Source of the DNA: Nocardia elegans NBRC 108235
GTDB lineage: Bacteria > Actinomycetota > Actinomycetes > Mycobacteriales > Mycobacteriaceae
Direction: 5' to 3'
Assembly: GCF_001612845.1 (NCBI RefSeq)
Contig: NZ_BDBF01000001.1
Location: 248,001 to 312,000 of the forward strand
DNA: 64,000 nucleotides
In this document: positions 25,387-34,393 of the stretch, piece after piece
Layout of the letters: the number at the start of each line of letters is the position of its first letter
Numbering within the stretch: position 1 is the first letter of the stretch
Notes under the pieces: generated by a model
Databases searched by the model: none
Told to the model about the DNA's origin: nothing
The model's input: the letters and a program-made list of their open reading frames with translations, nothing else
Translations under genes and position numbers: made by a program

Positions 25387-26867
25387 GCCCGGCCCCCGTC
25401 CTCGTTCGCGGTGTCGTGCAGCCCGGGTCCGTCGTGGCGGCCGCCCTCGGTGCGCGCCCACCAGCGGCGAAACGATTCGGCCGGAATGCCGGGTACCCGC
25501 CGGCTGTCGGTCCACCCGCTCAGCGGACCCGGCAGATGCCGCTTCGGGACCGCGACGCCGATGCACGCCGCCGACCGCACGGCCGCGCCCCACAGCGCCG
25601 GATGGGTCATGAATCCCGCCATCGCGTCGAAGGCCACCTGCTCGACGCGATGTTTCACCGCCGCCTCACCCTCGGCCACCCGGTGGCGCAGGGCCAGCAG
25701 ATTCCCGGTGATATCGATGCCGACCGGGCAGACGTCGTCGCAGGCCCCGCACAGCGCGGAGGCATACGGCAGCGAGGCGGTCTGCGGATCGTCGGCGCCC
25801 TTCAGCAACGGGTTGAGGATGGCGCCGATCGGCCCGGGATAGACCGACCCGTAGGCCTGTCCACCGGTGCGTTCGTAGACCGGGCAGATATTCATGCAGG
25901 CGCCACATCGGATGCAGCGCAACGCTTCCCGCCCGAGTTCGTCGCGCAGGGCACGGGTGCGCCCGTTGTCGACCAGGACCAGATGGAAGGCCGAGGGGCC
26001 GTCCTGTGCGGTGACGCCGGTCCAGGTCGACACGTACGGCGACATCCGCTCCCCGGTCGCGCTGCGGGCCAGCAACTCCAGATAGATCTCCAGGTCGCGC
26101 CAGCTCGGAATCACCTTCTCGATGCCGGCCACCGTGATCAGCGTCTCCGGCAGGGTCAGGCACATCCTCCCGTTGCCCTCCGACTCCACCATCACCACCG
26201 TTCCGGTGCCGGCGACAAGGAAATTCGCGCCGGTGATGCCGACCTTCGCGCGCAGGAACTTCTCCCGCAGATGCAGCCGCGACGCATCGGCGAGCGCCTG
26301 CGGATCGTCGGTCAGATCGTCCGGCGCGGGGCGACCGTGCTTGCCCATCTCGCGGCGGAAGATGTCGCGAATCCGGCTGCGGTTCAGGTGCATCGACGGC
26401 ACCACGATATGGGAGGGCAGATCGTCGCCCAGTTGCAGGATGATCTCGGCGAGATCGGTTTCGCGGGTGTCGATTCCGGCCGCGGCGAGCGCCTCGCCCA
26501 GCCCGATCTCCTCCGACAGCATGGATTTGGCCTTGACGATCTCGGTTTCACCGGTGGCCAGGACCAATTCGGTGACGACGGCATTGGCCTCGGCGGCGTC
26601 GGTCGCCCAATGCACCACTCCCCCGGCGCCTTCCACCGCATCGGCCAATCGCTCCAGATAGGTGTCGAGACGGCGCAGCACATCGTCCTTGACCGCGGCG
26701 GCGGCAGTGCGCAGTTCCTCCCAGTCCGGGCGTTCGGCCACCAGCGCGTCGCGCTTGGCGCGGATGGTGTGGGTGGCACGGCGCACAGTGGCACGCAGCT
26801 GTTCGTCCGCGGTCGCGGTGCGCGCGGCCTGCGGAAACGGGGGCCAGCCCACGAAACTCTTACTCAC
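25383..26867 (-). CDS. lutB: LutB-type iron-sulfur lactate utilisation protein
   Basis: A 494-residue protein. The N-terminal LUD domain (about 60-290) is followed by two 4Fe-4S motifs, CIRCGACMNICPVY and CGACDDVCPVGID (about 310-380), and a C-terminal DUF3390-like tail ending PLSGWTDSRRVP. It links substrate oxidation to electron transfer in LutABC. GTG 26867 overlaps the lutA stop (GTGA); the upstream extension would overlap lutA. The tight overlaps on both sides show a coupled operon. Confidence 0.94.
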   Translation of the reverse strand: MSKSFVGWPPFPQAARTATADEQLRATVRRATHTIRAKRDALVAERPDWEELRTAAAAVKDDVLRRLDTYLERLADAVEGAGGVVHWATDAAEANAVVTELVLATGETEIVKAKSMLSEEIGLGEALAAAGIDTRETDLAEIILQLGDDLPSHIVVPSMHLNRSRIRDIFRREMGKHGRPAPDDLTDDPQALADASRLHLREKFLRAKVGITGANFLVAGTGTVVMVESEGNGRMCLTLPETLITVAGIEKVIPSWRDLEIYLELLARSATGERMSPYVSTWTGVTAQDGPSAFHLVLVDNGRTRALRDELGREALRCIRCGACMNICPVYERTGGQAYGSVYPGPIGAILNPLLKGADDPQTASLPYASALCGACDDVCPVGIDITGNLLALRHRVAEGEAAVKHRVEQVAFDAMAGFMTHPALWGAAVRSAACIGVAVPKRHLPGPLSGWTDSRRVPGIPAESFRRWWARTEGGRHDGPGLHDTANEDGGRA

Positions 26868-27646
26868 GAGCGGGCTCCCGCGGCCACCGGCAGCCCGGGC
26901 ATCGGCCCGTCGGCCTTCGTGCGTGCCAGGATTTCCACCAGATGCAGATCGCGTACCGGCGTCGCGTCGGCGGCCAGGCGCCCGCCGATATTCATCAGGC
27001 ACGAATTGTCCACGGCCGTCACCACACTCGCGCCCGTCTCGCGCACGTGGGCGGCCTTGTCGGCGTTCATCGCGCCGGAGGCGGCGGCGTTCTTCACCGA
27101 GAACGTGCCACCGAATCCGCAGCATTCGTCGGCCGCGGGCAATCCGATCAGCTCCAATCCGGCCACTGCCCGCAACAATCGGTACGGCCGATCGCCGATG
27201 CGCTGCACGCGCAGCGAATGACAGGTCGGATGGTAGGTCACCCGATGCGGGAAATAGGCGCCCACGTCGACGACACCCAGGTCGTCGGTGAGGAATTCGG
27301 TCAACTCCCGGATTCTGGGGAGCAGCGCCTCGGCATCGCGAGCCAGCCCGGAGTCACCGACCTGCTCGGCCACCACCCGGTAGAACTCGCGCGGCGCGGC
27401 GCCGCACGAGGCGGACGGCACGACGATCCGGTCGTAGTCACCGAACACCGAGACGAAATGCCGGGCCATCTTCGCGGTGTCGGCCCGATACCCGGTGTTG
27501 GCATGCATCTGGCCGCAACAACTCTGGGCCATCGGGAATTCGACCTCGACGCCGAGCCGGCGCAGCAAGGCCACCGCCGCCCGGCCGGTTCCCGGATACA
27601 TGACGTCGTTGACGCAGGTGATGAACAATGCCGTACGCGCCGACAT
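26864..27646 (-). CDS. lutA: LutA-type cysteine-rich lactate utilisation protein
   Basis: A 260-residue protein with two CCG domains: SCCGQMHANTG near 44-54 and ECCGFGGTFSVKN near 180-192, plus single cysteines in ASCGAAP and TYHPTCHS. These bind iron-sulfur clusters as in GlpC/HdrB subunits. It is the first gene of lutABC; L-lactate is the expected substrate, but glycolate is possible. ATG 27646 gives the conserved start (TALFITCVNDVMYPGTG). The 165-base upstream gap probably holds the promoter; no clear operator was seen. Confidence 0.93.
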   Translation of the reverse strand: MSARTALFITCVNDVMYPGTGRAAVALLRRLGVEVEFPMAQSCCGQMHANTGYRADTAKMARHFVSVFGDYDRIVVPSASCGAAPREFYRVVAEQVGDSGLARDAEALLPRIRELTEFLTDDLGVVDVGAYFPHRVTYHPTCHSLRVQRIGDRPYRLLRAVAGLELIGLPAADECCGFGGTFSVKNAAASGAMNADKAAHVRETGASVVTAVDNSCLMNIGGRLAADATPVRDLHLVEILARTKADGPMPGLPVAAGARS

Positions 27647-27811
27647 GCGGCCCCTCTCGTCACCGATGCCGCGGGCCGGGCACTGTTTCTGGAGCGGCAC
27701 CTCGATACGGATACTGGCGAACGATCCCGGCCAGAATACGCCGCACGCACCGCGGCGAGACGGATCTGCGGGCCGTGTGCACCCGCGGATCCGCCTCGCC
27801 GGCGGCATCGG

Positions 27812-28207
27812 TCAGCTCATCGCCTCCGCCCCGGTGAGCGGTGGCGGCTCGGAATCGAGTTCGGCCACTTCGTCATCGGTGAGCAGCCGGGACCGGATCA
27901 GGAACCGCACCCCCTCGGGAGCCTCGAGCGAGAATCCGCTCCCCCGCCCGGACACCACGTCGACGGTGAGAAACGTGTGCTTCCAGTACTCGTACTGATC
28001 GGCGCTCATCCAGAACGGAGTATCGGCGCCGACCCGGCCGAGCAGCACATCCGAGGCGCCCACGCGGAATTCCCCGCGCGGGAAGCACATCGGCGCGCTA
28101 CCGTCGCAACAGCCACCCGACTGATGGAACATGACCGGGCCGTGCTGTCGAATCAGGTTGTCCAGCAACGACTCCGCGGCCTCGGTCAGGTCGACGCGGG
28201 TACCCAT
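27812..28207 (-). CDS. DUF779 protein, partner of the acetaldehyde-type dehydrogenase
   Basis: A 131-residue DUF779 protein with HQSGGCCDGSAPMC (near 29-42), whose cysteines suggest metal or redox binding, and FWMSADQYEYWKHTFLTVDV. DUF779 genes are very often found directly beside ExaC/AldA-type aldehyde dehydrogenase genes, as here. The ATG overlaps the dehydrogenase stop (TGATG), so they are coupled. The biochemical role is not known; a chaperone or co-factor for the dehydrogenase is a reasonable guess. Confidence 0.9.
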   Translation of the reverse strand: MGTRVDLTEAAESLLDNLIRQHGPVMFHQSGGCCDGSAPMCFPRGEFRVGASDVLLGRVGADTPFWMSADQYEYWKHTFLTVDVVSGRGSGFSLEAPEGVRFLIRSRLLTDDEVAELDSEPPPLTGAEAMS

Positions 28208-29724
28208 CAGAAGAAGCCGAGTTTGTTCGGTGAGTAGCTGACCAGCAGGTTTTTGGTCTGCTGGTAGTGATCGAGCATCATGCGGTGGTTCTCGCGGCCG
28301 ATGCCGGACTTCTTGTAGCCGCCGAAGGCGGCGTGTGCGGGGTAGGCGTGGTAGCAGTTGGTCCATACCCGGCCGGCTTTGATGCCGCGGCCCAGCCGGT
28401 AGGCGGTGTTGCCGTCGCGGCTCCACACCCCGGCGCCGAGGCCATAGAGGGTGTCGTTCGCGATCGCGAGGGCTTCCTCGGTCGAGTCGAAGGTGGTGAC
28501 CGCGACGACGGGGCCGAAGATCTCCTCCTGGAAGACCCGCATGTCGTTGGTGCCCTTCAAGATGGTGGGCTCGACGTAGAACCCGCCCGGCAGGCCGTCG
28601 ACCTTGCGCTGGCTGCCGCCGGTGAGGACCTCGGCGCCCTCTTTGCGGCCGATGTCGATGTAGGACAGGATCTTTTCGTACTGGTCGTTGCTGGCCTGGG
28701 CGCCGATCATGGTGTCGCTGTCGAGCGGGTTGCCGCTGACGATGGCCTTGGTCCGTTCCAGGCAGCGTGCCATGAACTCGTCGTAGATGGAGGAGTGGAT
28801 CAGCGCGCGCGAGGGGCAGGTGCACACCTCGCCCTGGTTGAGGGCGAACATCACGAAGCCCTCGACCGCTTTGTCGAGGAACGCGTCGTCGGCGGCCATC
28901 ACATCGGGCAGGAAGATGTTGGGGCTCTTGCCGCCCAGTTCGAGGGTGACGGGGATGATGTTCTCGCTGGCGTACTGCATGATCAGCCGGCCGGTGGTGG
29001 TTTCACCGGTGAACGCGACCTTGGCCACGCGGGGGCTGGATGCCAGCGGCTTGCCGGTTTCGACGCCGAAACCGTTGACCACGTTGAGAACTCCCGGCGG
29101 GAGCAGATCGGCGATCAGCTCGACCACCTTCATGATCGAGGCCGGGGTCTGCTCGGCGGGCTTGAGCACGACCGCGTTTCCGGCGGCCAGTGCCGGCGCC
29201 AGCTTCCAGGTCGCCATCAGGATCGGGAAGTTCCACGGGATGATCTGGCCGACCACGCCGAGGGGTTCGTGGAAGTGGTAGGCGATGGTGTCGGCGTCGA
29301 TTTCGCTGACACCGCCTTCCTGGGCGCGGATGGCGCCGGCGAAGTAGCGGAAGTGATCGACCGCCAAGGGCAGGTCCGCGGCCAGGGTTTCGCGGACCGG
29401 TTTGCCGTTGTCCCAGGTTTCGGCGACGGCGAGCTGGTCGAGATTCGCCTCGATCCGATCGGCGATCTTGTTCAAGATGTTGGCGCGATCGGCGGCCGAG
29501 GTCGCACCCCACGCGTCGGCCGCACCGTGCGCGGCATCCAACGCCAACTCCACATCGGCAGCCGACGACCGGGCCACCTCACAGAAGGTCTCCCCGTCGA
29601 CCGGCGACGGATTCTCGAAGTATCTGCCCTCGACCGGTGCCGTCCATTCGCCACCGATGAAGTTGTCGTAGCGGTCGGCGTAGGAGACGATGCTGCCTTC
29701 GGCGCCGGGCTTGGCGTAGATCAT
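28207..29724 (-). CDS. Acetaldehyde-type aldehyde dehydrogenase (ExaC/AldA-like)
   Basis: A 505-residue NAD-dependent aldehyde dehydrogenase. The base is Glu262 (LELGGKS) and the nucleophile is probably Cys301 in GEVCTC; PWNFP is near 163. The N-terminus ([17 protein letters not shown]) and the two-cysteine active site fit the ExaC/acetaldehyde dehydrogenase II group, which acts in ethanol or acetoin catabolism. ATG 29724 follows AGGAGCACCCGTC. A 9-base inverted repeat lies just upstream (29758-29782), and the GAF regulator gene 158 bases upstream probably controls it. Confidence 0.93.
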   Translation of the reverse strand: MIYAKPGAEGSIVSYADRYDNFIGGEWTAPVEGRYFENPSPVDGETFCEVARSSAADVELALDAAHGAADAWGATSAADRANILNKIADRIEANLDQLAVAETWDNGKPVRETLAADLPLAVDHFRYFAGAIRAQEGGVSEIDADTIAYHFHEPLGVVGQIIPWNFPILMATWKLAPALAAGNAVVLKPAEQTPASIMKVVELIADLLPPGVLNVVNGFGVETGKPLASSPRVAKVAFTGETTTGRLIMQYASENIIPVTLELGGKSPNIFLPDVMAADDAFLDKAVEGFVMFALNQGEVCTCPSRALIHSSIYDEFMARCLERTKAIVSGNPLDSDTMIGAQASNDQYEKILSYIDIGRKEGAEVLTGGSQRKVDGLPGGFYVEPTILKGTNDMRVFQEEIFGPVVAVTTFDSTEEALAIANDTLYGLGAGVWSRDGNTAYRLGRGIKAGRVWTNCYHAYPAHAAFGGYKKSGIGRENHRMMLDHYQQTKNLLVSYSPNKLGFF

Positions 29725-29757
29725 GACGGGTGCTCCTCGATGAGTCACGAAGGGTCG

Positions 29758-29782
29758 CATCACGACAGGGGACGTCGTGATG
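29758..29782. promoter_or_regulatory. Inverted repeat upstream of the aldehyde dehydrogenase gene
   Basis: CATCACGAC (29758-29766) and GTCGTGATG (29774-29782) are perfect 9-base arms with a 7-base spacer. The site is 34 bases before the dehydrogenase start and is the best candidate binding site for the GAF/winged-helix regulator encoded next to it. Confidence 0.6.
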
Positions 29783-29838
29783 TGGACCACTATGAGCCCC
29801 GAGGGTTGGCACAAGGTTGAATGCGGCGGGGCGCGTCG

Positions 29839-29898
29839 CGATCAGCTTCCCCGTGCCACGATCAGCTCCGCAGTGCCACGATCAGCTTCGCAGTGCGC
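29839..29898. repeat. Three 20-bp tandem repeats at the 3' end of the GAF regulator gene
   Basis: Units start at 29839, 29859 and 29879 with the consensus CGATCAGCTTCGCAGTGCCA. The last unit contains the regulator stop codon; the other two follow it. A slippage duplication of the gene end is the simplest explanation. The repeats lie between the regulator and the dehydrogenase promoter, so an added regulatory role is possible. Confidence 0.75.
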
Positions 29899-31180
29899 TG
29901 TGCAAGCGCGCGGCGGCCACCGCGCGGCGCGCGTCGTGAGCGGGCAGCAGCCGCAGCGCGTGTTCGTGGATCTCGATGTCACCGGGCGCTTTGGCGCCGT
30001 AGTCCAGCGCGTATTCGGCCTCGCCGGCCGACAGGACCGCGGTGCGGATACCGACCTCCAGATATTCGCGCCATTCGACGACGCCCGGGGTCTGCGAGCC
30101 CGGCAGCAGCGGGCCGCGATACAGCCGCACGGCGGTGGCGGTGTCCCCGGCGGCCAGGGCGGCGAGCATATCGGTCGCATCGCAGGACACCGGTGTGGTC
30201 AGCCGATAGACCCGATTGCTGATATCGCCGCCGGTGGCACGGCGCAGATGCGAGACGTCGGCCTTGAGTGTGCTGGAACCGGTGGGCCGGTCGCCGTAGA
30301 CGGCCAGCTGCAACCGCTCCGGTGTGTAGCCGTCGGGTTCGAGGGCGAGCAGGGTGAGGATCTCGAGCAGCCGGCGGCGCAGGCGCAGCGGCCGCCCGCC
30401 CCGGGTCAGCGCGGCGCCGCCGAGACATTCCAGTCGCACCCCGGGGGCCGTATTCGCTACGCCGCCTTGCAGTTTCGCCTCCACCGCCGCGGTGAGCGAC
30501 AGCACCGTGGACATGGCCAGCGGGTGCGAGCGATCCCAGGTGGTGGACAGATCCAGCACACCGAGCTGGCGGCCGTCGGCGGAGCGGATCGGCGCGCAGT
30601 AGCAGACCCAGCCGTGCAGCGCCTCGACCAGATGTTCGGCGGAGAACACGCTGCTCGGGCGGCCGGTGTGCAACGCCAGGGACAGCGCGTTGGTGCCCAT
30701 GTGGTTCTCGTCCCAGCGACCGCCGGGCGTGAAACCGACCCGTTCGGCGCGCCGTCGCATCACCTGGCCGCCGTCGGACCACAGGATGGTTCCCGCTTCG
30801 TCGGTGACGGCGGCGACGAATCCGGCGTCGTGGGTGATGCTGTGCAGCTGATCGGAGAGTTCGGCGATGGGGCCGCGCAGCGGCGAATCGGCCCATTTCG
30901 ACGCGACATCGCCGACCACGGCGGGCGCGCAGTCGGTGGCCGGATCCACGAACGCGCGCGACCGCACCCAGGACTGCGCCACATCGGCCCGGGGCTGCGC
31001 CGCCTCGGCATCAGGGGCATCGGGATCCGGTGCGTCGGAGGCGGCGGGGCCGGATTCGAGAGGACACACGGCCGGGGTCGCCGGGAGATCGCGCGGGCTC
31101 GGAACCCAACGCGCCCACTGCCGTTCCAGTGCCGCGCGTCGCCGCAGCAGACCACTGTCGTGTCCTGATCGCATCCGCAT
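29882..31180 (-). CDS. GAF-domain transcriptional regulator with a C-terminal winged helix
   Basis: A 432-residue regulator. Residues about 95-250 form a GAF sensor (TDEAGTILWSDGG, GTNALSLALHTGRPSSVFSAEHL, WVCYCAPI, GVLDLS). Residues 270-350 (ILTLLALEPDGYTPERLQLA, STLKADVSHLRRATG) resemble an OmpR/SARP-type winged helix, and a helical tail follows. It is not the AcoR type, because the AAA+ and Fis domains are missing. It is upstream of and co-directional with the aldehyde dehydrogenase/DUF779 pair, which it most likely activates in response to an aldehyde or alcohol. Start 31180 is uncertain; an in-frame ATG follows two codons later. Confidence 0.85.
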   Translation of the reverse strand: MRMRSGHDSGLLRRRAALERQWARWVPSPRDLPATPAVCPLESGPAASDAPDPDAPDAEAAQPRADVAQSWVRSRAFVDPATDCAPAVVGDVASKWADSPLRGPIAELSDQLHSITHDAGFVAAVTDEAGTILWSDGGQVMRRRAERVGFTPGGRWDENHMGTNALSLALHTGRPSSVFSAEHLVEALHGWVCYCAPIRSADGRQLGVLDLSTTWDRSHPLAMSTVLSLTAAVEAKLQGGVANTAPGVRLECLGGAALTRGGRPLRLRRRLLEILTLLALEPDGYTPERLQLAVYGDRPTGSSTLKADVSHLRRATGGDISNRVYRLTTPVSCDATDMLAALAAGDTATAVRLYRGPLLPGSQTPGVVEWREYLEVGIRTAVLSAGEAEYALDYGAKAPGDIEIHEHALRLLPAHDARRAVAAARLHSALRS

Positions 31181-31321
31181 CTCACCCGTCGCCGCTCAGT
31201 CCGCACCGTGCGTTCCGGCGGCGCCTGGGGCCGGGCCGCACATCGTCGGCTCGGCCCCATTGTCCAGCAGGTCGGCTCGTCGCGGGAGCGAAACCGGCCG
31301 GTGCGGACGATCGAACTCGGC

Positions 31322-31825
31322 TCAGATGGGCGTCAGTTCGAACAGCCGGAACCGGCGCGCGCCCGCCAGCCGCTGCTCCATGGTGTATCCGGGCCAATAG
31401 GCCACCGCGCGGGCCCACGCCTCCTCGCGTTCGGTGCCGCTCAGCTGCCGGACCCGCACCTTGATTCGCCTACCGCCGCTGTGGATTTCGGCGTCGGAGG
31501 CCGCGGCGAGATTCGCCGACCAGGACGGATGCTCCGACCGCCCCCAGTTGGACCCGATCAGCAGATACCGCTCGGGCCCATCCGGGACGTACAGCAGCGA
31601 CACCGTCCGCGGCAACCCGGATTTACGTCCGCGCACCGTCAACTCCATCGACGGAAGACCCGCCAGATCGAGCACTCCGTGCCGGCCGCCGGTGAGCCGG
31701 CGGATGATGCGTTCCAGGACGACGACGACCGGACCGGTGCGCATCACCCACGGGATCCGCGCGATCGCCCGTCCGAGAGCGGACAGCGGGTTACCGATAC
31801 GTGAGTGACGGGTGCGATCCGACAT
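31322..31825 (-). CDS. Deazaflavin (F420)-dependent nitroreductase-family protein (DDN-like)
   Basis: A 167-residue protein of the DDN/F420-dependent oxidoreductase family. LTVRGRKSGLPRTVSLLYV is the characteristic strand pair and LIGSNWGRSEHPSWSANL binds the F420 phosphate. M. tuberculosis Ddn activates nitroimidazoles and reduces quinones. The ATG is 7 bases after the msrA stop in the same direction, so both may be transcribed together. A quinone-protecting role is consistent with the neighbouring methionine sulfoxide reductase but is not proven. Confidence 0.88.
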   Translation of the reverse strand: MSDRTRHSRIGNPLSALGRAIARIPWVMRTGPVVVVLERIIRRLTGGRHGVLDLAGLPSMELTVRGRKSGLPRTVSLLYVPDGPERYLLIGSNWGRSEHPSWSANLAAASDAEIHSGGRRIKVRVRQLSGTEREEAWARAVAYWPGYTMEQRLAGARRFRLFELTPI

Positions 31826-31831
31826 GACGGC

Positions 31832-32347
31832 CTACTGTGAGGTCGCGGCGCGCTTGGGCAGCTTCCAGCCCGGCCGGGGGAAGTGGCAGGTGTAGCCCTC
31901 CGGATAGCGCTGCAGGTAGTCCTGGTGCTCGGGTTCGGCCTCCCAGAAATCGGACGCCGGGGTCACCTCGGTGACCACCTTGCCCGGCCACAGACCGGAG
32001 GCGTCCACATCGGCGATGGTGTCGAGCGCGATCGCCTTCTGCTCGTCGTCGAGATAGAAGATCGCGGACCGATAGCTGCTGCCGATGTCGTTGCCCTGGC
32101 GGTCCTTCGTCGACGGATCGTGGATCTGGAAGAAGAACTCGAGCAACGCCCGGTAGTCGGTGCGCGCGGGGTCGTAGACGATCTCCACGGCCTCGGCGTG
32201 GCCCGGATGGTTGCGGTAGGTGGGGTGATCGTTGCGCCCGCCGGTGTATCCGACGCGCGTGGAAATCACACCCGGCTGCTTGCGGATCAGCTCCTGCATA
32301 CCCCAGAAGCATCCGCCTGCCAGAATCGCCTTGCGCGTGTCGGTCAC
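31832..32347 (-). CDS. msrA: Peptide methionine (S)-S-oxide reductase
   Basis: A 171-residue MsrA. The catalytic Cys13 is in GGCFWGM, and [17 protein letters not shown] and HDPST are conserved family blocks. It reduces methionine-S-sulfoxide in oxidised proteins with thioredoxin. GTG 32347 has GAAGGAGGA as ribosome site; the longer upstream frame is Arg/Pro-rich and lacks family features. It lies just downstream of the SigF island in the same direction, which would suit oxidative-stress control. Confidence 0.95.
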   Translation of the reverse strand: MTDTRKAILAGGCFWGMQELIRKQPGVISTRVGYTGGRNDHPTYRNHPGHAEAVEIVYDPARTDYRALLEFFFQIHDPSTKDRQGNDIGSSYRSAIFYLDDEQKAIALDTIADVDASGLWPGKVVTEVTPASDFWEAEPEHQDYLQRYPEGYTCHFPRPGWKLPKRAATSQ

Positions 32348-32486
32348 GCTTCCTCCTTCGGATCGGGTCCCCGCCCCCAGTCTCGCACCGGTACAACCCG
32401 GGCGCGGGCCCGAAAAGTCCCGCCGCGGCGCTCGCCTCGGCCGCCTTCCGTATTCCGCATACCCGCTCTCCGGGCCGCTTAACGGA

Positions 32487-32984
32487 CTATCTCCGGTCGT
32501 ACCCCGCGGTCGTCTCCGAACCCGTTGGCGCCGAAGCGATTTCGGCGCGCATCGCGACACGGGTCCCGTCGGCCCCGGTGGTGATCTCGACGTCGCGCAC
32601 CAGGGCGCGCATGATCGCCAGTCCCCGCCCGCGCACGGGATCCGGAACCTCGGCACGGGGTTCCCAGCTGCCGTGGTCCACGATGGTCAGGTACAGGTCC
32701 GAGCCGCTGATCTCAGCACGCAGCCCGACCATGCCGGTGGCGTCGCGGTAGCCGTGTTCCACGGCATTCGTGCACGCCTCGTCCACCGCCAGCAACAGGT
32801 CGTAGATCTGTTCCGAGCCGACTCCCCCGCGCTCGAGCCAGGCCCGCAGATCGTGACGCACCTCGGCGATCCGGTCGGCCTGCGACGGGAAATTCGCCTC
32901 GAAGGGGGCCACCTGTAGCGGGTGCGGCTCGCGTATCGCGGGCCCTGGGGCGGGGTCGCCCGGGGGATCTGGAAATCCGCTCAT
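32487..32984 (-). CDS. RsbW/SpoIIAB-like serine kinase (second anti-sigma-type ATPase)
   Basis: A 165-residue HATPase_c_2 protein. [16 protein letters not shown] (N-box) and DHGSW plus RGRGLAIM (G-boxes) are the GHKL ATP site. Such proteins bind a sigma factor or a STAS protein and phosphorylate the latter. ATG 32984 is preceded by GAGGAC; GTG 33017 is an alternative. It follows sigF in the same direction 99 bases later, with a weak SigF-type promoter between. With the RsbW gene upstream of sigF, the island has two switch kinases. Confidence 0.88.
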   Translation of the reverse strand: MSGFPDPPGDPAPGPAIREPHPLQVAPFEANFPSQADRIAEVRHDLRAWLERGGVGSEQIYDLLLAVDEACTNAVEHGYRDATGMVGLRAEISGSDLYLTIVDHGSWEPRAEVPDPVRGRGLAIMRALVRDVEITTGADGTRVAMRAEIASAPTGSETTAGYDRR

Positions 32985-33041
32985 GTCCTCATTCCGATCG
33001 CAACCGATGATCTCCACTCGATGATCTCCTCGGCATCCGCG

Positions 33042-33066
33042 ATACCCCCTTTCCCGTACGCCATGC
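33042..33066 (-). promoter_or_regulatory. Weak SigF-type promoter candidate before the second RsbW-like gene
   Basis: On the minus strand a perfect -10 GGGTAT (33047-33042) is preceded, after 15 bases, by GCAT (33066-33063), which matches the -35 GTTT at only two positions. The predicted RNA start is about 20-50 bases before the gene. The poor -35 keeps confidence low. Confidence 0.35.
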
Positions 33067-33083
33067 GGCGCCGTTGGCCTACC

Positions 33084-33893
33084 TCAGTCGCGCAGCGCCC
33101 TCTCGCGCAGCTGTTTGAGCGTTCTGGTCAGGATCCGCGAGACCTGCATCTGGGAACAGCCGAGTTCGTGCGCGATCTGTTCCTGCGTCATTCCGCCGAA
33201 GAAACGCATGGTCAGCACGTACCGCTCCTTCTCCGGCAGGGCGTCGATGAGCGGCTTCACGGTCAGAGTGTCATCGATCGCCCCGAAGGTCGGATCGACG
33301 TCGCCCAGCGTGTCGAGGATCGCATTCCCGGAGCGGCTGTCGTCCTCGGAGGTCGGCGTGTCCAGCGACTGGGTCTGGTAGGCGTTGCGGGCGATCAGTG
33401 CCTGCGTCACCTCACCCAGATCGGCGTCCATCTCCTCGGCGATCTCGCGCGCCCGCGGCATCCGGCCCAGCCGTTGCGACAGCGACTCCACGGTCGGGCC
33501 CAGCGCGGTCTGGATCTCCTTGATCCGCCGGGGCACGCGCAGCGCCCAGGTGTGATCGCGGAAGTGGCGGCGCACCTCGCCCATCACCGTCGGCACCGCG
33601 AAGGCCAGGAACGGCGACCCCTGCGAAGGATCGAACCGGTCGACGGCCGCGACCAGGCCGACCCGGGCGATCTGCAGGAGATCCTCGAAGTTCTCGCCGC
33701 GCCCGCTGAACTTGCGCGCGATGTGCTCGGCCAGCGGCAGGCAGCGGTTGATGATCCGTTCGCGCAGCCGGTCGCGCTCCGGATCGCCCTCGGGCAGGGC
33801 GGCGAGCTCGACGAACAGCGGTGCGACGTCGTCGTAACCGTCGGGGTGGCGGGCGGTGCCGGTACCGTTCTCAGTCGACATCTGTTCCGCCAC
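33084..33893 (-). CDS. sigF: RNA polymerase sigma factor of the SigF/SigB group
   Basis: A 269-residue group 3 sigma factor. Region 2 (NRCLPLAEHIARKFSGRGEN, then DLLQIARVGLVAAVDRFDP) is at about 50-95. Region 3 (SLSQRLGRMPRAREIAEEM) is near 135-155, and region 4 (KERYVLTMRFFGGMTQEQIA, ELGCSQMQVSRI) near 220-260. It directs general-stress or stationary-phase transcription and is held by RsbW. Its start overlaps the rsbW stop by 23 bases. The symbol is given by family; SigB is an equally valid name. Confidence 0.92.
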   Translation of the reverse strand: MAEQMSTENGTGTARHPDGYDDVAPLFVELAALPEGDPERDRLRERIINRCLPLAEHIARKFSGRGENFEDLLQIARVGLVAAVDRFDPSQGSPFLAFAVPTVMGEVRRHFRDHTWALRVPRRIKEIQTALGPTVESLSQRLGRMPRAREIAEEMDADLGEVTQALIARNAYQTQSLDTPTSEDDSRSGNAILDTLGDVDPTFGAIDDTLTVKPLIDALPEKERYVLTMRFFGGMTQEQIAHELGCSQMQVSRILTRTLKQLRERALRD

Positions 33894-34305
33894 GTGCCCA
33901 GCGGAACTCGACGACGGTCGGGTGCCCGCCCACGGCTGCGTCGTAGTCCGAACTCTCGGTCTTCACCCACTGGGTCAGAGTCGAGACGATGTGCCAGCCG
34001 AAGCTGTTGGTGTCCGGGCCACCCGCGGTCGTGGTGACGGCGGCGACGCGCACGTCCATGGTGTTCTCGCTCGCGGTGAATGTGCAATCGATCACGGAAC
34101 CGGCGGCCGCGTCCACGATCAGCGCGCTGACCACCTCGTCGACGGCGAGACGGATATCGGTGGCCTCGTCGATACCGAAATCGGCGACCAGAGCGACGGT
34201 TTCGGTGAGCGCCCGGACCATCATCAATTGCGCCGCATCGGCCGGTACCTGGAATCCGACCGCAGTGGTCCCCGCGTCCGGGGACACTTTCTCGACCATG
34301 CCCAT
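33871..34305 (-). CDS. rsbW: Anti-sigma factor RsbW (serine kinase)
   Basis: A 144-residue HATPase_c_2 protein resembling mycobacterial RsbW/UsfX. DIRLAVDEVVSALIVDAAAG replaces the usual N-box (Ala-Leu-Ile in place of the Asn pair), and FGWHIVSTL is the G-box region. UsfX-type anti-sigma factors also have diverged N-boxes. It sequesters SigF until a STAS antagonist displaces it. GGGAGC precedes ATG 34305; a second ATG is 2 codons in. The 23-base overlap with sigF makes the two translationally coupled, as in the usfX-sigF operon. Confidence 0.88.
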   Translation of the reverse strand: MGMVEKVSPDAGTTAVGFQVPADAAQLMMVRALTETVALVADFGIDEATDIRLAVDEVVSALIVDAAAGSVIDCTFTASENTMDVRVAAVTTTAGGPDTNSFGWHIVSTLTQWVKTESSDYDAAVGGHPTVVEFRWARGGTDVD

Positions 34306-34393
34306 TCGTTGCTCCCAAATATCGTGCCGCGAAACGATTTCACAGCGTACGCGAGCGCCCGCCGGACGCCCTCCGATCGCGGTGACGGCCCCC

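Noticed and set aside
34311..34335. GTTT-N15-GGGAGC on the minus strand as a SigF promoter for rsbW-sigF
   Set aside because: The -10 part differs at two positions and coincides with the rsbW ribosome site, leaving no room for a leader.
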